Shown here: positions 15,015 to 22,396 of the stretch, piece after piece
Position numbering within the stretch: position 1 is the first letter of the stretch
Layout of the letters: each line of letters opens with the position of its first letter
DNA from: Streptomyces sp. NRRL S-350
GTDB taxonomy: Bacteria > Actinomycetota > Actinomycetes > Streptomycetales > Streptomycetaceae
Length of the DNA stretch: 26,840 bases
Direction of reading: 5' to 3'
Assembly (NCBI RefSeq): GCF_000719705.1
Contig: NZ_JOHO01000076.1
Location: forward strand, 1 to 26,840
Position numbers and translations under genes: made by a program
The notes under the pieces: generated by a model
The model's database searches: none
Told to the model about the DNA's origin: nothing
Seen by the model: only the letters and a program-made list of their open reading frames with translations

Positions 15015-15689
15015 ATGAGGTTCATCGAGATGCCGCAGGTCGAGTCCGACCTGTCCGGTGCGCTGGACCTCCCGGCCCTTCGATCCGGTATTCGAGTGGC
15101 CCGTCGTCGAGAGCGAATGGCGCGGGTCGAGCGCATGAACAGCTTCCTATCTGCTCCACAGCCCCCAGAGGACTGGCAGCATCTCGTTGTGCCTCACCTG
15201 TCTGATGACTTCGGGGCAGACTTCGTGCTCTCAGACCCAGGCACCGGCGCTATCACTGAGGTCCAGGTTAAGAGGACCACGTCCCTGGGACGGCTGTGGA
15301 GCCGCGGGACCGCGGAAGTGGCGCGGTCGATGGTCGACTTCTGCCAAGGAGTCGAGCTCGAGGTCGGCATCGACCCCGCCGAGCTGTCGAACGTGCTCGT
15401 CCTCAGCGCAGCGGACCGTGCCCTCCTGACTGAGGATCCCTCAGACGGCTGGGAATGGAGCTACGCCGAGCTGCGTGCGGCCCGCCAGGTGGCGTCCGCT
15501 TCCGAGCTGTTCCGAGTTCTCGTCAGCCCTCGGCCGGTACGAGCAGTTCTTGGGCCGGTCCCGCGAAGAGAATCCGAGCCGCTAGCGATCGCCTGCGGGA
15601 TCACTCGGTTGGCCACACCACTGGTGCCCCGGCCTCCATCGATCCAGGCTGCCCGGATGTCCAGGCAGCGGCTGGTCCTGGCCGCGTAA
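15015..15689 (+). CDS. Possible PD-(D/E)XK-fold protein
   Basis: ATG 15015, with AGGA about eight bases upstream, gives 224 aa. The first 60 residues are helical and basic. Then comes WQHLVVPHLSDDFGADFVL followed by a turn and ITEVQVKRTTSLG. The layout, an Asp in a strand followed after a loop by a strand ending in QVK, resembles the core of PD-(D/E)XK nucleases in which Gln replaces the middle acidic residue, as in DUF4365-like proteins. The C-terminal part is without recognisable features. The match is only by motif spacing, so a nuclease role is tentative. It is the first sizeable gene between int and the right att site, where cargo genes are commonly inserted. Confidence 0.6.
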   Translation: MRFIEMPQVESDLSGALDLPALRSGIRVARRRERMARVERMNSFLSAPQPPEDWQHLVVPHLSDDFGADFVLSDPGTGAITEVQVKRTTSLGRLWSRGTAEVARSMVDFCQGVELEVGIDPAELSNVLVLSAADRALLTEDPSDGWEWSYAELRAARQVASASELFRVLVSPRPVRAVLGPVPRRESEPLAIACGITRLATPLVPRPPSIQAARMSRQRLVLAA

Positions 15690-15748
15690 TCAGGGCCGTG
15701 TCCCTCCGGCCACAAGCGGAGACTCTTCTCGCGGAACGAGAACGCCTC

Positions 15749-16045
15749 ATGGCAACCTTCCTCCACTCGCTCGGCCTGGAGACCGCCGTCAAGCTGCTGG
15801 CCCTCATGATCGTGGGCAGCCTCGACGTCTGGTTCCAGGTCCTGTTCCAGCGCCGCCAGCAGGAGCAGGTCAAGGCTGTGGCGCCAAGGCCCCGGGGCCG
15901 GCGCAGCTGCCGTCACCGCCAGCTGCAGCGCATCGCGGACCGAAAGCGGGCCGCTGCCCGCCAGCAGCGGCCTGCTGGCCAGGTCCTGAGGCAGTCGGCC
16001 TCCCGCCGCACTGCCCGCCGCAGGCCCAGCACCCGGCGCAGCTAG
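15749..16045 (+). CDS. Small membrane ORF with basic tail
   Basis: A 98-aa frame from ATG 15749. A hydrophobic segment near residues 10-30 (ETAVKLLALMIVGSLDVWFQ) is followed by an extremely Arg/Gln-rich tail (about residues 34-98). The upstream site GGAACGAG is weak. The tail could be an artefact of GC-rich sequence. It precedes a hairpin terminator at 16088. No function can be given. Confidence 0.4.
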   Translation: MATFLHSLGLETAVKLLALMIVGSLDVWFQVLFQRRQQEQVKAVAPRPRGRRSCRHRQLQRIADRKRAAARQQRPAGQVLRQSASRRTARRRPSTRRS

Positions 16046-16087
16046 CTCGAAGCGGCCGACGACGGCGAATCCGTCTGATCCGTGTCG

Positions 16088-16119
16088 AGGGTGCCCCGGC
16101 CCATGGGTCGGGGCACCCT
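16088..16119. terminator. Bidirectional terminator hairpin
   Basis: AGGGTGCCCCG (16088-16098) pairs perfectly with CGGGGCACCCT (16109-16119). It lies between the plus-strand ORF ending at 16045 and the minus-strand zinc/GIY-YIG gene ending at 16136, so it can serve both. Confidence 0.65.
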
Positions 16120-16135
16120 CGCTCCCACAGTTGGC

Positions 16136-17239
16136 TTACCGAGAGGACTCGACTGCCGCGGTGAAGTCGTTCAGCAGGTCGGCGATGCTGCGGTCAACTA
16201 GTGCAACCGTTTCTGTCCACCCGCCCTGCGGCATATCGTCTCTCGTTGCGCCGAGTGGTAGGTCAAGACTCGTCCATTGATCCAGGACAAGGCCCTCGGC
16301 CTTGGCTGCCAGATGACCTGGGAGCAGTTCCTGCGCAATCAACGTCCACCCGTTGCGCTGGTGGGCACGAAGCCGTTCGCTGTTCTCGTTGTAGATCCCG
16401 ATCTTCCCGGCAGCGAGTTCGGAGTGGAGGATCAAGTAGATGTAGCCAGGCCTGTCCGGCTTGAAACCGTGCTGGGCACAGCTGCTGCAAGGCGCACGGC
16501 GTCGCTGGATCACCTTGTCCAGTATTGGGCTCACGACCTGTCCGCAGGCGATGTGCTTGGCCTGCCAGGGCGTCGTGACGTTCCCAGGGAACGGTTCGAG
16601 TGGTTCCAGTCCTACAGCCTCCATGATTTCCACGGCAGTACCTGGGTCGGTGGCCCGCTTGGCACAGAAGCGGCATTTGCCCTTCGTCTTTCGGGCGTTG
16701 GTGAGGCTCGGGTCGACGATCCTCGTGCATCTCAGGCAGCGGCTGCGCCAGGGCTCGTTGACGCCCGGATAGGGCACCAGAGGCTCGAGCCCCAGCGCGA
16801 GCATCTCGTCCCGGGCCTCGTCGGGAGGGATAGGCGCGGAAGACGAGCAATGGAAGCAGGCTCCATTGCCGGCGTAGACGACGCTGCTGTACCAGACGTC
16901 GATCTCACGGTCGCAGCCGTTGCAACGGCACCGCCAGGTGCATTGTGTGCCAGGGAAGGGCTCAAGGGGTTCAACGTTGGCCTTCCGGATGTTCGGCAAG
17001 GCCGCTTCCGGCTTCACGCGACGCTTCTCGGCGGCCTTCCGAGAATTGTTGATCTGAGCACAGGTCTTGCAGGGGCCTTGGCCCTTGGTCACGACGCTTG
17101 AGTAGGACGACAGGGTGACGTGCCTACGCGCGTGGCAGATGCCGGGCCATGGCTTGCCAGAGCCCGGATACGGGATCTGCGGGTCTGTGCCGCGATCCCG
17201 CATCTGCTGGGCTCGGGCTATCGGGTCGATCTTGCTCAA
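16136..17239 (-). CDS. Four-module zinc-binding protein with GIY-YIG-like nuclease domain
   Basis: A 367-aa protein with a TTG start (17239-17237) behind GGGAA; an in-frame stop lies just upstream, so no other start is available. Four related modules of about 45-60 residues begin with an EPL-PFPG or P-YPG turn, followed by W and closely spaced Cys: C35/C57/C60; C104/C106/C109/C128/C131; C168/C171/C189/C192; H229/C232/C251/C254. These suggest treble-clef or ribbon zinc sites. From residue 265 comes GYIYLI, then GKIGIY (278-283), ERLRAHQR (288-295) and AEGLVLDQW with Glu315. This is the order of the GIY, YIG, Arg and Glu elements of T5orf172/MUG113-type GIY-YIG nucleases. It likely binds nucleic acid through the zinc modules and cuts it. 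A defence or homing-type role is inferred. It lies next to the right att site. Confidence 0.72.
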   Translation of the reverse strand: MSKIDPIARAQQMRDRGTDPQIPYPGSGKPWPGICHARRHVTLSSYSSVVTKGQGPCKTCAQINNSRKAAEKRRVKPEAALPNIRKANVEPLEPFPGTQCTWRCRCNGCDREIDVWYSSVVYAGNGACFHCSSSAPIPPDEARDEMLALGLEPLVPYPGVNEPWRSRCLRCTRIVDPSLTNARKTKGKCRFCAKRATDPGTAVEIMEAVGLEPLEPFPGNVTTPWQAKHIACGQVVSPILDKVIQRRRAPCSSCAQHGFKPDRPGYIYLILHSELAAGKIGIYNENSERLRAHQRNGWTLIAQELLPGHLAAKAEGLVLDQWTSLDLPLGATRDDMPQGGWTETVALVDRSIADLLNDFTAAVESSR

Positions 17240-17388
17240 TGGCTGTTCCCGTCGGACTGGTCAGGTCAGCCGCGGCAGCGCGGCCAGCCGGGGAGTGGTG
17301 ACGCTGCCCGGCATCGCCAGCACCGCCACGGTCCTCGGATGAGACCACGGGAAGGCCAGGGTCGTCAGGCGAAAGAGCCAGAACCTGC

Positions 17389-17411
17389 AACTGAGACCAA
17401 AACTGAGACCA
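17389..17411 (+). repeat. Candidate integrase arm sites, right end
   Basis: Two copies of AACTGAGACCA (17389-17399 and 17401-17411) separated by one base, with a partial copy GATGAGACCA near 17338-17347. The same 11-mer occurs at 250-260 at the other end of the element in the same orientation. Arm-site function is inferred. Confidence 0.5.
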
Positions 17412-17420
17412 CGAGACGAC

Positions 17421-17454
17421 GAAGGCCCGGACCGTCGAAACGGTCCGGGCCTTC
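17421..17454 (-). terminator. Terminator of tRNA-Ser, carried by the element
   Basis: GAAGGCCCGGACCG (17421-17434) pairs perfectly with CGGTCCGGGCCTTC (17441-17454) around a 6-base loop, starting seven bases after the tRNA 3' end on the minus strand. One arm lies within the att repeat; the other is element DNA. The displaced copy at 68-144 has only the shared arm. Confidence 0.75.
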
Positions 17455-17513
17455 TGCCGGCGGAGGATACGAGATTCGAACTCGTGAGGGGTTGCCCCCA
17501 ACACGCTTTCCAA
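17437..17513. repeat. Right att repeat within tRNA-Ser
   Basis: The 77 bases are identical to 68-144. They end inside the anticodon loop of tRNA-Ser, so recombination in the repeat rebuilds a functional tRNA. The crossover point cannot be located within the identical stretch. Confidence 0.9.
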
Positions 17514-17545
17514 GCGTGCGCCCTAGGCCTCTAGGCGAATCCTCC
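17461..17545 (-). tRNA. tRNA-Ser(GGA)
   Basis: An 85-nt cloverleaf on the minus strand: acceptor GGAGGAT/ATCCTCC with discriminator G, anticodon stem CACGC/GCGTG around TTGGAAA with anticodon GGA, a long variable arm (TTGGGGGCAACCCCT), and the T arm ACGAGTTCGAATCTCGT. The long variable arm and GGA anticodon identify a class II serine tRNA reading UCC/UCU. The CCA end is not encoded. It is the integration site of the element, whose att repeat restores its 3' half. Confidence 0.96.
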
Positions 17546-17571
17546 GTGGGAGAGCTTAGTACATGTTTCGG

Positions 17572-17587
17572 GGTGGTCGCGACCACC
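17572..17587. promoter_or_regulatory. 16-bp perfect palindrome between tRNA-Ser and SRP RNA
   Basis: GGTGGTCGCGACCACC is fully self-complementary. It lies about 27 bases upstream of the tRNA start and about 65 bases upstream of the SRP RNA, so it may be a regulator site for either transcription unit. No binding protein can be named. Confidence 0.4.
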
Positions 17588-17652
17588 TATCCCGCAGGTA
17601 GGCGGCGGGGGTGGCCTGTGGATCGTCGGGGCCGGGATCCGGTAGTGTGGTG

Positions 17653-17744
17653 GTCAGCCCCTCGTGTGGCGTCATCTCTCTGAACCCCCCCAGGGCCGGA
17701 AGGCAGCAAGGGTAGGAGGGCTCTGGCGGGTGCACGGGGGGTCT
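17653..17744 (+). ncRNA. ffs: Small SRP RNA (4.5S-like)
   Basis: The conserved domain IV loop is plain: CAGGGCCGGAAGGCAGCAAG at 17691-17710, flanked by pairing arms (CCCCCC on the left, GGAGGG on the right). The ends (GTCAGCCCC... and ...GCACGGGGGG) can pair in a long rod. It binds Ffh and targets nascent membrane and secreted proteins to FtsY. The gene lies upstream of dnaX, a common actinobacterial arrangement. A TAGTGT -10-like element is at 17643-17648. The exact ends are estimated. Confidence 0.9.
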
Positions 17745-17827
17745 TTGCGTTCCCGGGGGCGGGTCGGGCGGGGGTGGGGGACTTCGGGGCGACGCGTTTG
17801 TCGGTCCGTCCCGATATCGTCGGGGGT

Positions 17828-20020
17828 GTGTCCCTAGCCCTGTACCGCCGCTACCGCCCCGAGACCTTCGCGGAGGTCATCGGGCAGGAGCACGTGACCG
17901 CTCCGCTCCAGCAGGCCCTGCGTAACAACAGGGTCAACCACGCGTACCTGTTCAGCGGCCCGCGCGGCTGCGGCAAGACGACGAGCGCTCGCATCCTGGC
18001 CCGCTGCCTGAACTGCGAACAGGGGCCGACGCCGACGCCCTGCGGGGAGTGCCAGTCCTGCCGGGACCTCGCGACCGGGGGGCCCGGTTCGATCGACGTG
18101 ATCGAGATCGACGCCGCGTCGCACGGTGGTGTGGACGACGCGCGCGAGCTGCGTGAGCGGGCTTTCTTCGCGCCGGTGCACAGCCGGTACAAGATCTTCA
18201 TCCTGGACGAGGCGCACATGGTGACCTCGGCCGGTTTCAACGCGCTGCTGAAGGTCGTCGAGGAGCCGCCGGAGCACCTCAAGTTCATCTTCGCGACGAC
18301 CGAGCCGGAGAAGGTGATCGGGACGATCCGGTCCCGGACGCACCACTATCCGTTCCGGCTGGTCCCGCCCGGCACGCTGCGCGACTACCTGGCGGATGTC
18401 TGCGGGCGGGAGGGCATCCGGGTCGAGGACGCGGTGTTCCCGCTGGTGGTGCGGGCCGGGGCGGGCTCGGTGCGTGACTCGATGTCGGTCATGGACCAGT
18501 TGCTGGCCGGGGCGGCGGAGGACGGCGTCACCTACCAGATGGCGACCGCGCTGCTCGGGTACACCGACTCCGCGCTGCTGGACGAGGTGGTGGACGCCTT
18601 CGCCGCGAACGACGGGGCGACGGTGTTCCAGGTGATCGACCGGGTGGTCGAGGGCGGCCACGATCCGCGCCGTTTCGTCACGGACCTGCTGGAGCGGCTG
18701 CGCGACCTGGTGATCCTCGCCACCGTGCCGGACGCCGGGGAGAAGGGGCTGATCGACGCCCCGGCGGACCGGATCGCGGTGATGCAGGCGCAGGCGGACG
18801 CGTTCGGCGCGGCCGAGTTGAGCCGGGCCGCGGACCTCGTCAACACCGGGCTGACCGAGATGCGCGGCAATGCGGCGCCCCGGCTGCAGTTGGAGCTGAT
18901 CTGCGCCCGGGTGATGCTGCCCGGCGCGTACAGCGACGAGCTGTCGCTGCAGGCGCGCCTGGACAAGTTGGAGCGGCGGGCGGCGGCGGGCGGGTTCGCC
19001 GCCGGGGTGCCAACGGCTGCGCAGGTGACCGACCCGGTGGCCAACGCGATGGCAGTCCCGGTGAGCGCCCCGGTGACGGCCCCCGGTGCGGTGCCGGTGG
19101 CGGTCCCGGTGGCGGCGGAACCGATCGCGCCCGTACCGGCGGCGCCGGTGCAGGCTGCGCCCGTGCAGGCTGCGCCCGTGCAGGCTCCGCCGACCTCGGC
19201 CCCGACCCAGGCCGCGCCCGCCGGGCCGGCGCCGGGGGCCTGGCCGATCCCGCGCAGTTTCCCGCCCGCCGGCGGCGCCCCGGCGCCCGCGGCGCCCGCC
19301 GCACCGCAGCCGCAGGTCGCCCAGGCCCCGGCTCCCGCTCCGGCTCCCGCGCCCACCCCGGCTGCTGCGGCCGCCGCACCCGGTGGGCAGCCGTCGGCCG
19401 CCGCGCAGCAGGGCGCCGCGCAGGTCCGGCAGCTGTGGCCGCAGATCCTGGAGGCGGTGAAGAACCGCCGCCGCTTCACCTGGATCCTGCTCAGCCAGAA
19501 CGCCCAGGTGGCCGGGTTCGACGGCAACGTGCTGCAGGTCTCGTTCATCAACGCCGGCGCCCGGGACAGCTTCGTCGGCAGCAACAGCGACGACGTGCTG
19601 CGCGCCGCGCTGGCCGACGCGCTGGGTGTGGACTGGCGCGTCGAGTGCATCGTCGACCCGTCCGGCGGCACCGGAGCCGCCCCGGTCGCTGCCCCGCCCG
19701 GCGCTGCCCAGGGCGGGGGCGGCTGGGGAGCCCCGGCCCGTCCGGCTGCCGCTCCGTCGGTGGGGCCGGCGTCGGCCGCCGTTCCGGCGCCCGCGGTCGC
19801 GCCCCCGCCGGCGCAGGCCCCGGCCGTGCGGTCCGCGCCGGTGCAGGCTCCGCCGCCCGCCGCGGCGCCGGCCCCTCCGGTGCGGTCGGTGGCCCCGGAG
19901 GACGACATCCCGGAGGAGGACGACCCGGACCTCCACGAGGAGGCCTTTTCCGGTCAGGAGCTGATCATCCGCGAGCTGGGTGCGACGGTGCTGGAGGAGA
20001 TCCACCACCGGGGTACCTGA
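17828..20020 (+). CDS. dnaX: DNA polymerase III subunit gamma/tau
   Basis: The clamp-loader ATPase that opens and loads the beta sliding clamp. GTG 17828 gives 730 aa beginning SLALYRRYRPETFAEVIGQ, the usual N-terminus; an upstream in-frame start is rejected. Walker A GPRGCGKT is at 44-51, zinc-binding Cys at 63, 72, 75 and 78, and Walker B FILDEAHM follows. A long Ala/Pro/Val-rich linker of about 150 residues, with a coding tandem repeat at 19148-19192, leads to a C-terminal domain (QLWPQILEAVKNRRRFTWIL) with tau-type features, then a second Ala/Pro-rich stretch and an acidic end (DDIPEEDDPDLHEE). No A-rich slippery site for a gamma frameshift is seen. It lies after ffs and before ybaB. Confidence 0.95.
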   Translation: MSLALYRRYRPETFAEVIGQEHVTAPLQQALRNNRVNHAYLFSGPRGCGKTTSARILARCLNCEQGPTPTPCGECQSCRDLATGGPGSIDVIEIDAASHGGVDDARELRERAFFAPVHSRYKIFILDEAHMVTSAGFNALLKVVEEPPEHLKFIFATTEPEKVIGTIRSRTHHYPFRLVPPGTLRDYLADVCGREGIRVEDAVFPLVVRAGAGSVRDSMSVMDQLLAGAAEDGVTYQMATALLGYTDSALLDEVVDAFAANDGATVFQVIDRVVEGGHDPRRFVTDLLERLRDLVILATVPDAGEKGLIDAPADRIAVMQAQADAFGAAELSRAADLVNTGLTEMRGNAAPRLQLELICARVMLPGAYSDELSLQARLDKLERRAAAGGFAAGVPTAAQVTDPVANAMAVPVSAPVTAPGAVPVAVPVAAEPIAPVPAAPVQAAPVQAAPVQAPPTSAPTQAAPAGPAPGAWPIPRSFPPAGGAPAPAAPAAPQPQVAQAPAPAPAPAPTPAAAAAAPGGQPSAAAQQGAAQVRQLWPQILEAVKNRRRFTWILLSQNAQVAGFDGNVLQVSFINAGARDSFVGSNSDDVLRAALADALGVDWRVECIVDPSGGTGAAPVAAPPGAAQGGGGWGAPARPAAAPSVGPASAAVPAPAVAPPPAQAPAVRSAPVQAPPPAAAPAPPVRSVAPEDDIPEEDDPDLHEEAFSGQELIIRELGATVLEEIHHRGT
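19148..19192 (+). repeat. 15-bp coding tandem repeat in dnaX linker
   Basis: Three in-frame units: GTGCAGGCTGCGCCC twice, then GTGCAGGCTCCGCCG, encoding V-Q-A-A-P repeats in the flexible linker. Such units can change in number without breaking the frame. Confidence 0.8.
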
Positions 20021-20095
20021 GCGGGGCGCAGCACGTAGGCTCGGCGGTGACGAAGGACTCACCGCAGCGACAGCGATGACAGCAAGGAGAGAGCC

Positions 20096-20434
20096 GTGTT
20101 CCCCGGTGGTGGCCAGCCCAACATGCAGCAGCTGCTGAAGCAGGCGCAGAAGATGCAGCAGGATCTCGCGAAGGCCCAGCAGGAGCTGGCCGAGACGAAG
20201 GTGAACGGTACGGCGGGCGGCGGCCTGGTCGAGGCGACGGTGACCGGTGCCGGTGAGCTGGTGGCGCTGGCCATCGCCCCGGCCGCGGTCGACCCGGAGG
20301 ACACCGAGACGCTGGCGGACCTGATCCTGGCGGCGGTCCGGGACGCGAACCAGACCGCGCAGAAGATGCAGGCCGAGCGCATGGGCCCGCTGACCCAGGG
20401 CCTCGGCGGGGGCATCCCCGGCCTGCCGTTCTGA
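20096..20434 (+). CDS. YbaB/EbfC nucleoid-associated protein
   Basis: A 112-aa protein from GTG 20096 behind AAGGAGAGAG. The N-terminus ([20 protein letters not shown]) is the conserved long helix of the family, followed by the beta-strand region ([15 protein letters not shown]) and a helical part ending before a Gly/Pro-rich tail. Members form dimers that bind DNA and affect nucleoid structure; they are usually encoded between dnaX and recR, as here. Confidence 0.92.
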   Translation: MFPGGGQPNMQQLLKQAQKMQQDLAKAQQELAETKVNGTAGGGLVEATVTGAGELVALAIAPAAVDPEDTETLADLILAAVRDANQTAQKMQAERMGPLTQGLGGGIPGLPF

Positions 20435-20703
20435 ACCGTCCGGGGACGACGGGCCTGAGGGCCTGAGAGCCTGAGCGGGTGGGCCCACCCGGTCCGAGCG
20501 GACGGGCACCCGGCCCGAGCGGACGGGTCCGTCCGCTCCGCGCCGCCCACCCGGTCCGCGTCGACAGGCCCATCCGGTCTGTAGTTCAGACGACGGACCC
20601 ATGTGATTTATGTGGGAGTCGGGCGTCGGGCGCTGCGCCCGACGCCCGGTTCGTTGGATGATGGCACCGGAACACCACCGACCATCCGAAGGAAGGCGCG
20701 ACG
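20435..20703. promoter_or_regulatory. Spacer between ybaB and recR with repeats and a hairpin
   Basis: A near-perfect 21-bp tandem repeat (CACCCGGTCCGAGCGGACGGG at 20486-20506; the second copy, 20507-20527, differs by one base) is preceded by three GGGCCTGA-like octamers from about 20450. Then comes a 13-bp stem CGGGCGTCGGGCG (20620-20632) with CGCCCGACGCCCG (20636-20648) around three bases, 55 bases before the recR start. The hairpin may end ybaB transcription or modulate recR. Confidence 0.5.
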
Positions 20704-21303
20704 TTGTACGAGGGCGTGGTTCAGGACCTGATCGACGAACTGGGCAGGCTGCCCGGCGTCGGGCCCAAGAGCGCCCAGCGGATCGCCTTCCACGTGCTGC
20801 AGGCCGACCCGACCGACGTGCGTCGGCTCGCGCACGCGCTGCTGGAGGTCAAGGACAAGGTCCGCTTCTGCGCGGTCTGCGGCAACGTCGCGGAGGCCGA
20901 GCAGTGCCGGGTCTGTCTGGACCCCCGCCGCGACCTCGCCGTCATCTGCGTGGTCGAGGAGCCCAAGGACGTCGTCGCCATCGAGCGCACCCGTGAGTTC
21001 CGCGGCCGCTACCACGTGCTGGGCGGCGCGATCAGCCCCATCGAGGGCGTCGGCCCGGACGACCTGCGCATCCGCGAGCTGCTCGCGCGCCTCGCGGACG
21101 GCACGGTCACCGAGCTGATCCTGGCCACCGACCCCAATCTGGAGGGGGAGGCGACCGCCACCTACCTGGCCCGGCTCTGCAAGCCGATGGGCCTGAAGGT
21201 GACCCGTCTGGCGAGCGGCCTGCCCGTCGGCGGGGATCTGGAGTACGCGGACGAGGTCACCCTCGGCCGCGCCTTCGAAGGGAGACGACTGCTCGATGTC
21301 TGA
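20704..21303 (+). CDS. recR: Recombination mediator protein RecR
   Basis: A 199-aa protein with a TTG start ([19 protein letters not shown]) behind GAAGG. The helix-hairpin-helix [15 protein letters not shown] comes first, then a four-Cys zinc finger (C56, C59, C68, C71), then a Toprim domain with [14 protein letters not shown] and the acidic [12 protein letters not shown]. RecR acts with RecO and RecF to load RecA at gaps. The 3' end overlaps the next gene by 8 bases. Confidence 0.95.
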   Translation: MYEGVVQDLIDELGRLPGVGPKSAQRIAFHVLQADPTDVRRLAHALLEVKDKVRFCAVCGNVAEAEQCRVCLDPRRDLAVICVVEEPKDVVAIERTREFRGRYHVLGGAISPIEGVGPDDLRIRELLARLADGTVTELILATDPNLEGEATATYLARLCKPMGLKVTRLASGLPVGGDLEYADEVTLGRAFEGRRLLDV

Positions 21304-21958
21304 CCGGACGACCAACCCGCAGCACACCCACGCGCACGGCTCGGAGCCGGACGACTTCGCCGTGCAGATCGCCGACTCGGTGGGGAGCTTCGTGCTCGCC
21401 GTCACCGAGGTCGCCAAGGGCGACGAGCCGGGCAGCGTGGTGTCGCTGCTGCTCCTGGAGGTCTCGCAGCTGCTGCTGGCCGGCGGCCGGCTGGGCGCCA
21501 TCGAGGACGTCGTCCCGGAGGACCGCTTCGAGCCCGACACCGGGCCCGAGCCGGACGGCGAGCAGCTGCGCGAGCGGCTGGCCGAACTGCTCGCCCCGAT
21601 CGACGTCTACCACGAGGTCTTCGACCCGTACGGCCCGCCGGAGAAGCCCAACGCGTTCCGCATCTCGGACGACCTGGCCGGGGTGGTCGGCGAGCTCCAG
21701 CACGGGCTGACGCACTACCGGGAGGGCCGGGTCAGCGAGGCGCTGTGGTGGTGGCAGTTCTCGTACCTCTCCAACTGGGGCACGACCTGCACGGCGGTGC
21801 TGCGGGCGCTGCAGTCGCTGATCGCGCACGTCCGGCTGGACAGCCCGATCGGTGCGGCGCCGGACGGCGCGGACACCGACGACGACGGGCTCACCGACGA
21901 GCAGCTGGAGCAGCAGGCGGGCGACCTGATGGCGGCCGAGCTGGGGCTGGGCCGGTAG
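21296..21958 (+). CDS. DUF5063-type conserved protein
   Basis: A 220-aa protein, ATG 21296, overlapping recR and preceded by GGGAGA. Acidic overall, with [19 protein letters not shown] near the start, [20 protein letters not shown] in the middle, and [20 protein letters not shown]. These match my recollection of the DUF5063 family usually found next to actinobacterial recR. Its function is not known; translational coupling suggests a link to recombination or replication. Confidence 0.85.
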   Translation: MSDRTTNPQHTHAHGSEPDDFAVQIADSVGSFVLAVTEVAKGDEPGSVVSLLLLEVSQLLLAGGRLGAIEDVVPEDRFEPDTGPEPDGEQLRERLAELLAPIDVYHEVFDPYGPPEKPNAFRISDDLAGVVGELQHGLTHYREGRVSEALWWWQFSYLSNWGTTCTAVLRALQSLIAHVRLDSPIGAAPDGADTDDDGLTDEQLEQQAGDLMAAELGLGR

Positions 21959-22396
21959 CACGCGGGGGGCCGGTCGCACGCGGGGTCGGTGGCGCCGGGG
22001 TCCAGGACGGCAGCGCCGGGATCCGCCGGGTGCGCACGCCGGGATCCGCCGGGCGCGCACGTCGTGTTCCCGGGTGTGAAGGCCCGGTTCCCGAGCGTGC
22101 GGGCGGGGTTGTGACGAATGCCTCAGCGATGCGCCCGGAAAGGAAATCCGGCCGGACGCCACCGCGCGGTCGGTTGTTTCTTCGGGCCCGTACCGAATCG
22201 CCCGCAGACCTGCCGGTGGGGCCTCCTGCCGGCCCCCGACTCGCCGACCGCCTGTTGAAACAGGCGTCTCACCATATGGAAAGCGCCGGTCGGGGCACCC
22301 CCGCTCGGTAGACTGGCGCGGACCGCACACCCCCCTCCACCCGGGGGGTACGGGGGCCTTGCACCCCCGGAAAACGACACAAGTCGAGGAGCGCAC
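21959..22396. promoter_or_regulatory. Regulatory spacer upstream of lysC
   Basis: About 440 bases without a gene. It holds a 23-bp tandem repeat (22015-22037 and 22038-22060, one difference), the dyad CCTGTTGAAACAGG (22251-22264), and a GC-rich leader with runs of C and G at 22328-22372 that could pair. GAGGAG lies just before the lysC start. A promoter for the lysine/threonine genes is expected here, but I cannot place it with confidence. Confidence 0.5.

Larger units (their letters stand above)
68..17513. mobile_element. Integrated genetic element in tRNA-Ser(GGA), about 17.4 kb
   Basis: The boundaries are a perfect 77-bp direct repeat (68-144 and 17437-17513) that contains the 3' half of tRNA-Ser from the anticodon loop onward. 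The tRNA is complete only at the right end, as expected when a tyrosine recombinase integrates into a tRNA gene and the incoming att site restores the 3' half. A tyrosine integrase with an upstream excisionase-like HTH gene lies inside. Cargo includes nuclease-like proteins, glycosyltransferases, a peptide deformylase, an FkbM methyltransferase and several XRE-type proteins. I find no Rep, relaxase or TraB-like translocase, so self-transfer looks unlikely. A broken nuclease gene and an XRE remnant suggest the element has begun to decay or was built by successive acquisitions. Confidence 0.88.

Noticed and set aside
17834..20602. 922-aa minus-strand frame opposite dnaX and ybaB
   Set aside because: It is a shadow of high-GC coding sequence; the plus strand encodes recognisable DnaX and YbaB, and the antisense product has an Arg/Gly/His-rich composition.
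20435..22060. CRISPR array suggested by short tandem repeats
   Set aside because: The repeats occur only in two or three adjoining copies without regular unique spacers, and no cas gene is present.
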